A stretch of DNA of 64,000 nucleotides. Origin: Rhodococcus sp. RD6.2. Lineage in GTDB: Bacteria; Actinomycetota; Actinomycetes; Mycobacteriales; Mycobacteriaceae. Made by a program: the position numbers and the translations under genes. Shown here piece after piece: positions 52,014 to 58,872 of the stretch. Each line of letters starts with the position of its first letter. Positions within the stretch are counted from its first letter, which is position 1. The notes beneath the pieces were generated by a model. That model was not told the DNA's origin. It did not search any database and saw only the letters and a program-made list of their open reading frames with translations. The DNA is taken from positions 550,324 through 614,323 of the forward strand of contig NZ_CVQP01000001.1 of the NCBI RefSeq assembly GCF_001040705.1. The letters run 5' to 3'.

Positions 52014-52579
52014 TTGGCTGCTTCGACGGGCATGCCGAGGCCACCGTCGGAGGTTCGCGGCGCGTGCCTGACGTCGTCCTCGCGCAGCTCACGGGTCCAG
52101 GCCGCGAACTCGAGCAGGATGCCGTCCGGGTCGAAGAAGTAGATCGACCGCACGAACGTGGAGTCGCTCTCCTTGAAGCTGATTCCGCGCTCGGACAGGT
52201 CGTGGTTGAGCATCGGCCCGGTCTGCACGCCCTTGGCCTCGAGCTTGGCCTTGTACTCGTCGAACTTGTCGAGCGGGATCTTGAACGAGACGTGATTCAT
52301 CGAGCCGTGTGCTGACGCGATTTCCTTGCCGATACCGGGAATGGCTGCCGGCGCAGCGATTCCCGGCGCGTGCGGCGCTGCGTCGGCGAACCAGAAGAAC
52401 GCGATGAACTGGCCGCCGCCCATGTCGAAGAAGAAGTGCTGTCCGCCGTTGGGGAGAGCGAGCGTCATGGACAGCTTCATGCCCAGGACGTTTGTGTAGA
52501 AGTCGACAGTGCGCTCCATGTCCTGGCACACCAGAGCCAGATGGCACACACCGCCCAGCTCGAACTCTGTGTTTGTCAC
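52010..52579 (-). CDS. VOC family protein, putative extradiol-type dioxygenase or isomerase, GTG start
   Basis: 189 aa, GTG at 52579 behind AAGGAGAA. One VOC module with an intact metal triad: His13 (GVCHLALVC), His96 (SMNHVSFKIP) and Glu158 (GILLEFAAW). Also FYTNVLGMKLS and FFDPDGILLEF. Unlike the two-module protein at 33628 it can bind metal. Upstream lies the 43-bp element copy b. Confidence 0.86.
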   Translation of the reverse strand: MTNTEFELGGVCHLALVCQDMERTVDFYTNVLGMKLSMTLALPNGGQHFFFDMGGGQFIAFFWFADAAPHAPGIAAPAAIPGIGKEIASAHGSMNHVSFKIPLDKFDEYKAKLEAKGVQTGPMLNHDLSERGISFKESDSTFVRSIYFFDPDGILLEFAAWTRELREDDVRHAPRTSDGGLGMPVEAAK

Positions 52580-52642
52580 GTCACATTCTCCTTGCCGTGT
52601 GTCGCTCGTCTCGCTGCTGTTCGAGCAAGACGGTATTGCCGG

Positions 52643-52685
52643 TCGTTCGGTTTGTCAAAAGTTATCGATCGCTAAGTGTCGAACG
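52643..52685 (+). promoter_or_regulatory. 43-bp regulatory element, copy b, with palindrome TTATCGATCGCTAA
   Basis: Starts TCGTTCGG and ends TCGAACG. Palindrome at 52662-52675. TTGTCA and TAAGTG flank it on the plus strand with 15 bp between, a possible promoter. It is 64 bp upstream of the VOC start on the other strand. Confidence 0.6.
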
Positions 52686-52934
52686 ATGGGGTCGTTATGG
52701 TAAAAGCCGACCTCGGCACGCGGGTCGCTCCTTGCGTGTCGAGTGGTCGCGTGTTCCAGCTGTGCCGTGTCCTGCCGACTCGGGCGGCTTCGGTGCGGGT
52801 CTGGTCAGCGAAAACGGCGTCGAGTTGCCAACCTCGGCGCTGATCCGGCGTCCGGATTCCGTCCCGGCCGGCTCGCATCGTCTTGTGTCCCGACGTGCAT
52901 TCCTCGGATGTCTCATGAAGACCGTAGGGGTCGC

Positions 52935-52977
52935 TCGTTCGGCTCGTCAAGACCTAACGATCGCTAAGTTTCGAACG
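52935..52977 (+). promoter_or_regulatory. 43-bp regulatory element, copy c, with palindrome CTAACGATCGCTAA
   Basis: 36/43 identical to copy b in the same orientation. Palindrome at 52954-52967. TCGTCA and TAAGTT lie on either side, 15 bp apart. It is 128 bp upstream of the regulator gene, a natural autoregulation site. Confidence 0.6.
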
Positions 52978-53104
52978 GGTCGTGTCGTGCTGTCGCGGCG
53001 ATCGCGCCCCCTGTGGTCCCCACCTGCGCCGGAGATCGCTTGTGTACGACCATGGATGGCCGCACGGCCGGATACTCACGTGCCGGCGGGATACCGTGGT
53101 GCGC

Positions 53105-53950
53105 ATGGAGCGGGCGGGACGAATCGGCGGGAAGGGACTCGGCGCGCGGATGCGCGCGGCACGTATCGAGCGTGGGGTCGGGCTCCGCCAGTTGGCGGGG
53201 CAGGTTGGCATGAGTCCGTCGTCGCTGAGCGAGTTCGAGAACGGTAAGAGCCTGCCGGGGACAGAGCGTCTGCAGGCTCTCGCAACCGTGCTCGGTGTCC
53301 CCCTGGATCTACGTCCGCCCGATCCCGCCCGGTTCGACGACTGGCGGGACTTCGAACGGCAGGAACTCTCGCCGGTCTTTCGGACGGCACTCGATGTCTT
53401 CGTGGAGGTCGGCTATCACGCTGCCACGGTCAGGATGATTGCCGACCGGTGTGGCATGTCCATGGCCGGTGTCTACTACCACGTGGAGAGCAAGGATGCT
53501 CTGCTCACCGAGCTGTTGCGGAGCGGGATGGCCGAGCTCATCAGTCGCTGCCAGGCGGCTGACGCCGAAGCGGATTCTCCTGAGGAACGGTTGGCGAACC
53601 TCGTCGAGTGCATCATCCTCTTTCACACGTACCGTCAGGCCTCGGCGGTGCTCACGTCCACCGAACTGCGGTCCCTCAGCGAGCCCGGCCGAATGCGGCA
53701 CCTACAAGCGCGCCGGCAGGTGCGGACGATTGTCCAGGCGGCCGTGGAGGCCTGCCGTGACGCGGGGCAGGTCGGGGCTGTGCCGGCATCGTCGACCGCC
53801 ACGGCGATCGTCACGATGTGTGTTGCCGTTGCGGATTGGTACAACCCGGGCGGAAGTTCGTCGCCGCACGCGATCGCACGGGAGTACACGGACCTTGCAC
53901 TGGCAATGGTGAGTGCGGGCTCGCCGGATCCCTCGGGCTCACGGAGCTGA
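53105..53950 (+). CDS. Fused XRE-TetR transcriptional regulator
   Basis: 281 aa from ATG at 53105 (MERAGRIGGKGLGARM); GTG at 53096 is an alternative and no clear ribosome site precedes either. Residues 12-67 are a Cro/CI-type HTH (LRQLAGQVGMSPSSLSEFEN). Residues 88-135 are a TetR HTH (EVGYHAATVRMIADRCGMSM, then AGVYYHVESKDALL) followed by a TetR ligand domain (140-281). Two DNA-binding modules in one chain would explain a site larger than a usual TetR operator; two 43-bp elements lie just upstream. Confidence 0.88.
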   Translation: MERAGRIGGKGLGARMRAARIERGVGLRQLAGQVGMSPSSLSEFENGKSLPGTERLQALATVLGVPLDLRPPDPARFDDWRDFERQELSPVFRTALDVFVEVGYHAATVRMIADRCGMSMAGVYYHVESKDALLTELLRSGMAELISRCQAADAEADSPEERLANLVECIILFHTYRQASAVLTSTELRSLSEPGRMRHLQARRQVRTIVQAAVEACRDAGQVGAVPASSTATAIVTMCVAVADWYNPGGSSSPHAIAREYTDLALAMVSAGSPDPSGSRS

Positions 53951-53979
53951 CGAAGCGGTCGTACCTCGCACTTCGATCC

Positions 53980-54009
53980 TTGACTTACGCTCTCGGCCTG
54001 TGCAATTCT
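53980..54009 (+). promoter_or_regulatory. Predicted sigma-A promoter upstream of ligase copy 3
   Basis: TTGACT (53980-53985), 18 bp, AATTCT (54004-54009). Transcription start expected near 54016, just before the palindromic site at 54024-54040. Confidence 0.6.
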
Positions 54010-54023
54010 TCGAGAAGAGAATG

Positions 54024-54040
54024 ATTCTGCATGACAGAAT
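54024..54040. promoter_or_regulatory. Palindromic operator, CAGAA/TTCTG family
   Basis: ATTCTG-CATGA-CAGAAT, perfect 6-bp arms with a 5-bp spacer, the same spacing and core as 41739-41755. It lies just downstream of the predicted start point, a repressor position. Confidence 0.6.
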
Positions 54041-54151
54041 TGTGTGGTGGATGGGTGGCCGGTTCGCGTAGAACGCGGGTCATGTGCTGGGAGGCCGCCG
54101 TCCGGCACCCCCGCTGGCGCCAGTAGAACAACCGGATTTGAGGAGCGCGCA

Positions 54152-55816
54152 ATGTCCGCGATTGTCACGGGGCATCCGTCGACGAATGACGACTCGTATC
54201 AGCTCAACACGACGACGCTGATCCGCCATTCGGCACGCAACTACCCCGAACGCGAGATCGTCTATCGCAACGGCGACGGAGGATGGGGCGGCTACACCTA
54301 CGCCGACGCGTACGCGCGCATCAAGCGGATTGCCAACGCGCTGACCGACCTGGGCGTGAAACCCGGTGACGTGGTGGGGATCCTGGACTGGAACAGCAAG
54401 CGTCATTTCGAGCTGTACTGGTCCATTCCCGGTGTCGGGGCGGTGATGCTGCAGATGAACCTGCGTCTGGCACCCGAGGACGTCGGATACGTCGCCACGC
54501 ACAGCGGCGCGTCTGTCGTCCTGGTGGACGAAAGCCTGCTGAGCGTCGCGGAGTCGGTGGCGTCGTTTGCACCTGAGGTCACCTGGGTGGTGATGTCCGA
54601 CAAGCCGCTTTCGGAGATTGCCACCACGTTGACGAACGTCCGCCATTTCGAGGATCTGGTGGCGAAGGCCTCTCCGGAAATCGAATGGCCGATGATCGAC
54701 GAGAGCTCCGCCTACAGCGCCTGCTACACGACCGGCACCACCGGCCGACCGAAGGGCGTGTTCTACTCGCATCGAGCGATCTACCTGCATACGTTGACCC
54801 AGGCCTCGTCCTACGGAATGAGTGCCGCGGACGCAGTCATGCTGATTACTCCGATGTTCCACAGCCAGTCCTGGGGTCTGCCGCAGTCCGCTGTTTACGT
54901 AGCGGCCAAGATCGTTCTGCCCGGGCGCTATTCGGCGGAGGACACCGACATGCTGGCAGACGTGATGATCGCAGAGAACGTGACGGTCGCGAACGGTGCT
55001 CCCGCGATCTTCCAGCCGATGCTCGACTACATCGAGAAGCTCGACGTCAAACCGGACTTCAGCCGCGCCCGGCTGCTGTCCGGAGCCACCGAGCCCGCGC
55101 TCTCCCTCATGCGTGGGTTCCACGACTTGACCGGTGCCGACTTCATTCATGCCTATGGGGCTACCGAAACTGCTCCGATGGCTTTCGTCAACTACGGCCG
55201 CAAGGTGACCTTGCAGGGCAAGGTGACGGAAGATGAATGGTGGAACATCAAGCGATATCAGGGTTTGCCCTCCGGTGGTGTCGATGTGCGGATCGTGGAT
55301 CAGGACGGCAACGACCTACCGCACGACGGCAACAGTCAGGGTGAGGTCCTGCTGCGGGGGCCATGGATCACCGCGCGTTATCACAAGCTCGACGACGACG
55401 CCGACAAATTCCTCGACGGCTACTGGCGAAGCGGGGACATCGGGACCATCGACGAGAACGGTTACCTCAAACTCGCGGACCGGCTCAAGGATGTCATCAA
55501 GAGTGGCGGCGAGTGGATTTCATCGATCGACATGGAAAACGCGATCGTTGCCCATCCTCGAGTGGTCGAGGTCGCGGTGATCGGTGTCGAGCATCCGAAA
55601 TGGCAGGAACGTCCGGTCGTGATCATGGTGACCACGGACGGAGAGGAAGTTGCGCTCGCCGAGATCCACGCGCTGCTCGACGGCGCATTTGCCAAGTGGC
55701 AGCTTCCCGACACAGTCCTGTACGTCGATCAGCTTCCGCGTACGAGCGTTGGGAAGCTCGACAAGAAGGTGATGCGTGTCGAGCACGGGGACGTCTATCG
55801 AGGCGCCCACCACTGA
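54152..55816 (+). CDS. Long/medium-chain-type acyl-CoA synthetase (ANL superfamily), copy 3
   Basis: 554 aa from ATG at 54152 (MSAIVTGHPSTNDDSYQLN), GAGGAG upstream. P-loop YTTGTTGRPKGV, AYGATETAPM, GYWRSGDIGTIDENGYLKL, hinge DRLKDVIKSGGEWISSIDME and catalytic lysine LPRTSVGKLDKKVM. The FHSQSWGLPQSAVYVAAKIV stretch is typical of fatty- or medium-chain ligases. Has its own promoter/operator. Likely activates the acyl or aryl side chain of the island's substrate. Confidence 0.9.
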   Translation: MSAIVTGHPSTNDDSYQLNTTTLIRHSARNYPEREIVYRNGDGGWGGYTYADAYARIKRIANALTDLGVKPGDVVGILDWNSKRHFELYWSIPGVGAVMLQMNLRLAPEDVGYVATHSGASVVLVDESLLSVAESVASFAPEVTWVVMSDKPLSEIATTLTNVRHFEDLVAKASPEIEWPMIDESSAYSACYTTGTTGRPKGVFYSHRAIYLHTLTQASSYGMSAADAVMLITPMFHSQSWGLPQSAVYVAAKIVLPGRYSAEDTDMLADVMIAENVTVANGAPAIFQPMLDYIEKLDVKPDFSRARLLSGATEPALSLMRGFHDLTGADFIHAYGATETAPMAFVNYGRKVTLQGKVTEDEWWNIKRYQGLPSGGVDVRIVDQDGNDLPHDGNSQGEVLLRGPWITARYHKLDDDADKFLDGYWRSGDIGTIDENGYLKLADRLKDVIKSGGEWISSIDMENAIVAHPRVVEVAVIGVEHPKWQERPVVIMVTTDGEEVALAEIHALLDGAFAKWQLPDTVLYVDQLPRTSVGKLDKKVMRVEHGDVYRGAHH

Positions 55817-55985
55817 GTGTGGGTCGTGGCCGGTGCGCTGCCGACATGCTTCCGGCGGAGAGCAATTCGGTCGTCGAGTGCGGCCGTCGTTGCCGCCGGA
55901 TTCCCGTTCTCCTCTTCTGAAGAGAAGTTACTTCTGCTAACCTCGCCGTGGTGACGGTGCTCACATTCGTGAAGAGGAGAGTCAA

Positions 55986-56858
55986 TTGACCAAGCGGATC
56001 GCATATTTGGATCTGAAGGGCGGCGCTCAGCGGAAGGGGGCTCGGATCCCCGAGCACGTGATCGCGCCCGGCTTCGCCGTCGACGTGGTGGATACCGAGA
56101 TCCGGGTTACTCCCGTGGACGCGACCGACCTGCTTCTCTCCGACATGGCATACACGGAAGCGGCCGTTCGAGCCGAACGTGACGGATACTCGGGGGTGCT
56201 GATCGGCGGGGTGCCGGACTACGGTCTCGCGGCCGCGCGTGCGGCCGTGGACATTCCGGTGATCGGTAGCGGTCAGGCCAGCCTGCTGGTGGCCGCGGCG
56301 CTCGGAAGCCGGTTCAGCATCGTCACGATCTGGCCGGAAACGATGAGCTTCGTCTACGATCGCCTCCTCCGCGAGAATCCGGTGGGCCGACAGTGCATTT
56401 CGGTGCGCTACGTCTCCACCCCCGCGGAGCAGAGCACGCTGGCAGACGAGGACAACTTCCTCACACAGATGAGGTCCGGTCGCGAACACATGATCGAGCG
56501 CATCCTCGCGGAGATCGAGGGTGCGGTGCAGGACGGCGCCACATCTGTCATTCTCGGCTGCAACTGTATGAGCCCGGTCGCCGATGTGCTCGCATCGCGC
56601 GCGAGCGTCCCGATCGTGGATCCGACCACCGCCGGATACCGGCAGCTCGAGTCGATGGTCGCACTTGGTCTGCAGCCTGCGCGCGATCCTCGCGTACCCA
56701 AATCGGATCGCCATCACGTCCTGACGGAGATGGTGAAGGCAGCCGATCTCGCGCTCGGTGCGAATGAGGAGGATTGCCCCGTCTGCGTGCTGAATGCCGA
56801 CGGCACCGCTTCGTGTGATCTGCCGGTAAGCGCGCCTGCTGCCTTCGATCGGGGGTAG
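55986..56858 (+). CDS. Asp/Glu-racemase-fold protein with a single catalytic cysteine, decarboxylase-like, TTG start
   Basis: 290 aa. TTG at 55986 behind AGGAGAG. Asp/Glu/hydantoin racemase fold: LLSDMAYTEAAVRAERDGYSG, then GVLIGGVPDYG, and VILGCNCMSPVADVL. Racemases need two Cys; here the first position is Gly (GG at 74-75) while Cys192 or Cys194 remains. Arylmalonate decarboxylase uses exactly this Gly-plus-one-Cys pattern, so decarboxylation is a fair guess. Stands alone after ligase copy 3. Confidence 0.75.
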   Translation: MTKRIAYLDLKGGAQRKGARIPEHVIAPGFAVDVVDTEIRVTPVDATDLLLSDMAYTEAAVRAERDGYSGVLIGGVPDYGLAAARAAVDIPVIGSGQASLLVAAALGSRFSIVTIWPETMSFVYDRLLRENPVGRQCISVRYVSTPAEQSTLADEDNFLTQMRSGREHMIERILAEIEGAVQDGATSVILGCNCMSPVADVLASRASVPIVDPTTAGYRQLESMVALGLQPARDPRVPKSDRHHVLTEMVKAADLALGANEEDCPVCVLNADGTASCDLPVSAPAAFDRG

Positions 56859-56867
56859 CAGGCGCGC
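56830..56867 (+). terminator. Hairpin spanning the stop of the racemase-fold gene
   Basis: Perfect 11-bp stem GCGCGCCTGCT/AGCAGGCGCGC (56830-56840, 56857-56867), 16-nt loop holding the stop codon. Between convergent genes. Confidence 0.7.
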
Positions 56868-56932
56868 GTCGGATCCGTTGGGGATTCAGTCGCTGCGCGA
56901 TCTGGTTGCGGTCGTTTCGCTGCTGGCCTCAC

Positions 56933-57724
56933 TCAGACCAGGAACGGGACAAGGGCCTTGCGGTCGGTGGGGTAGTCGGTGAACTTCTCCTGGTACCACC
57001 GATGGGTGGCCAGCGCCCGCGGGATCAGGTTGCCCGCGGTGATGAGGAGGATGACGACGCCGGGCAGGGCCCAGGTCAGCAGCGCGAATCCAGACCATGC
57101 GATCAGTTCCCCGAGGTACGCGGGGCTGGTGACGAACCGGAACCCGCCGCCGAACGGGACGCGGTACTCGGTGGCGCCGGGGTTGTTCTTGTCCCGCAGG
57201 TTCCGCACGATCGACTCGGAGCTGAGCAACAGCGCGAAGCCGAACAGGTAGATCGCGAGCCCGACGAGGAAGCGCGGATCCGTCAGCCATTCGGTGGTGT
57301 ACCTGCCGAAGTAGTCGTTGCTGAACAGGGCGCCGTTGAGGTAGCCGTGCATGGACGTGACCAGCATGCCCATCACGATCACCGAGACGTTGAAGGTGCT
57401 GCGCTTGCCGGGGACCTGGCGGATCGCGAGGGGGAAGTACCAGCCGCGGTTCGCGTAGTGCAGCAGCCAGATTCCGGCGAGCGCCAGGGACGCGGGCTCG
57501 AACCGGTTCGGTCCGGCGAGGTAGAAGCCGAGGAACACCACAGTCGCCGGGATCTCCATCAACCACCAGCCCAGCTTCGGGTTGAGGTTGAATCCGAGGT
57601 TCGTGGAGGAGAAGCGGCCGTAGGAACTCTGCGCGAAGAAGCCACCGATGATCACGAATGCGGTGAACGCGAACGCGGCCGTCAGGACCGTGTCGTAGAC
57701 GGTGTTTCCGGTGTACCAGTTCAT
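56933..57724 (-). CDS. 3-oxo-5-alpha-steroid 4-dehydrogenase (steroid 5-alpha-reductase) family membrane protein
   Basis: 263 aa from ATG at 57724 (MNWYTGNTVYDTVLTAAF), AAAGGA upstream; M at 57748 is less likely. Six or seven membrane spans. The C-terminal half has the SRD5A pattern: LLHYANRGWYFPLAIR, RFVTSPAYLGELIAWSGFAL, and HRWYQEKFTDYPTDRKAL, ending VPFLV. Family role: NADPH-dependent reduction of the 4,5 double bond of 3-keto-4-ene steroids. A KstR-type box lies upstream. Confidence 0.85.
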   Translation of the reverse strand: MNWYTGNTVYDTVLTAAFAFTAFVIIGGFFAQSSYGRFSSTNLGFNLNPKLGWWLMEIPATVVFLGFYLAGPNRFEPASLALAGIWLLHYANRGWYFPLAIRQVPGKRSTFNVSVIVMGMLVTSMHGYLNGALFSNDYFGRYTTEWLTDPRFLVGLAIYLFGFALLLSSESIVRNLRDKNNPGATEYRVPFGGGFRFVTSPAYLGELIAWSGFALLTWALPGVVILLITAGNLIPRALATHRWYQEKFTDYPTDRKALVPFLV

Positions 57725-57795
57725 CGAAATCCTTTGGCGGGCAGTCATCCGCGGGTAGGCGTCATCGCGGCCCCATGTTCAGGGACCGTGACTTT

Positions 57796-57809
57796 TGTAA
57801 CGTGTTCTA
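57796..57809 (-). promoter_or_regulatory. KstR-type box upstream of the steroid 5-alpha-reductase homologue
   Basis: On the minus strand TAGAACACGTTACA fits TnnAACnnGTTnnA, the consensus reported for the cholesterol-catabolism repressor KstR, at all fixed positions. It lies 72-85 bp upstream of the reductase start. Confidence 0.65.
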
Positions 57810-58358
57810 CCATGCCGGACGGGCGTCCAGGGGGTGATTGGGCAACCGAGTGGTGTCGAAGCAGGCTCCTGGCCTGGGGGCGGCCCACCCGCCCAGGAGG
57901 GGGGTGGGCGGGAGGGCCTACGCCGTGCGCTGAGGGGGCGCGTCGGCGCGCCCGCGATGATATTTCGTGATCCCGAATACTCGCGAGTACCCGACCGCGG
58001 GGTTTCATGGACAAAGGTCCAGGATGCGGTTCGGCCGCTGCTCTTCGACTTGCTGTCGGCGACCGGTGGGAAGCATGGGTGTGGATGTCCGGTGGCGGCC
58101 GGGCTATCGATGCGGTCGCGGTGGCCGCGAGGCGCGTTCAGGACGCAGTCGAGCGGATTCTCGGTAGGGATTCGCGTGCTCGGAATGTTTGCTCGACGCG
58201 GAACGATTCCTGTGACGGCGAACGTAAGGTTGCGGTGATCGTTTCGGTAATTCGGAGATTCATTCACATGGATAGTGCGCTATTGCTCATGCCCATTCCC
58301 TCGGATTCGCATCGCGCATCTTCTTTCAATTCTTCTGCGCTCGTTCGGGGGACGCCTC

Positions 58359-58396
58359 GGCGCGGGCGCAGGTCCTTGTGGACCGGCGCCCGCGCC
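58359..58396 (-). terminator. Terminator hairpin of the small secreted-protein gene
   Basis: Outer stem GGCGCGGGCGC/GCGCCCGCGCC (58359-58369, 58386-58396) with inner stem GGTCC-TTGT-GGACC. Lies 39 bp downstream of the stop on the minus strand. Confidence 0.75.
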
Positions 58397-58434
58397 GGAG
58401 CGCGTGGCCACGTGAATCGCGGTGTGTGCCGCGC

Positions 58435-58677
58435 TCAGCCCTTGGTGATCGACTCGATCAGAGCGGTGAAGTCGCTGAGGTCGATGTCGAAGACGCTGGA
58501 ACCGTTGCCCACTTCCTCGTTCACCGAGTTGGCGCAGGACATGCCGCCCTCGTTGTGCGATTCGTTGGGTTCGTCGCAGATTACGGACCCGGTTGCGGCC
58601 GAGGCGACGCCGGCTGCGGGCGCCATCAGGATTCCGGCGGTGACAATCATCAGGCTTGCGGCGAAGCGGCGATTCAT
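58435..58677 (-). CDS. Small secreted Cys-containing protein
   Basis: 80 aa from ATG at 58677 (MNRRFAASLMIVTAGILMAP), CAGGAGA upstream; the longer frame to 58704 is unneeded. Signal peptide cut near GVASAATG. Mature peptide of about 50 residues with two cysteines (VICDEPNESH and GMSCANSVN), possibly one disulfide, then an acidic tail. Not a known bacteriocin or chaplin as far as can be seen. Confidence 0.75.
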   Translation of the reverse strand: MNRRFAASLMIVTAGILMAPAAGVASAATGSVICDEPNESHNEGGMSCANSVNEEVGNGSSVFDIDLSDFTALIESITKG

Positions 58678-58813
58678 TATTAGTAATCTCCTGTAAGGTC
58701 GCATTCGATGTCGGCATTCGGAATTGAATGTCGACTCGCGGACGTTAGCGCAGTGATTCGAAGCCTGCGGGGGAATGCGCGTTTCTTTTGCTTCGGGTGA
58801 CGGTTGGTCGGCC

Positions 58814-58843
58814 TTGTCGGCCGCGTGAGACGTGCGCTATGAT
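58814..58843 (+). promoter_or_regulatory. Sigma-A promoter of the ARH-macrodomain gene
   Basis: TTGTCG (58814-58819), 18 bp, TATGAT (58838-58843). Start of transcription near 58850, within the operator, giving a short leader to the GTG at 58873. Confidence 0.75.
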
Positions 58844-58861
58844 TAGATCAATAGTGATCTA
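58844..58861. promoter_or_regulatory. Inverted-repeat operator at the ARH-macrodomain promoter
   Basis: TAGATCA-ATAG-TGATCTA, perfect 7-bp arms. It directly follows the -10 and ends 12 bp before the GTG. A repressor is expected; none is adjacent. A Nudix-type NrtR or other NAD-linked regulator is a guess. Confidence 0.7.
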
Positions 58862-58872
58862 TATAGGGTGGG

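Larger units (their letters stand above)
52580..53104. promoter_or_regulatory. 525-bp divergent region with two copies of a 43-bp element
   Basis: No gene. Two direct copies of a 43-bp element (52643-52685 and 52935-52977) share 36/43 positions. Each contains the CGATCG-centred palindrome. The 249 bp between them have weak ORFs only. Confidence 0.6.
57725..58434. other. 710-bp region without a supported gene
   Basis: Holds the KstR-type box (57796-57809) near the reductase start and the terminator of the small secreted-protein gene (58359-58396). The remainder has only weak overlapping ORFs lacking ribosome sites or family motifs; nothing else seen. Confidence 0.5.

Noticed and set aside
52672-52950. 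92-aa minus-strand ORF between the two 43-bp elements
   Set aside because: No ribosome site, no recognised motif, and it overlaps regulatory copy c at its start.
57834-58238. Several plus-strand ORFs in the 57.7-58.4 kb gap
   Set aside because: Overlapping frames of equal length, low-complexity composition and no ribosome sites; no sign of a real gene.
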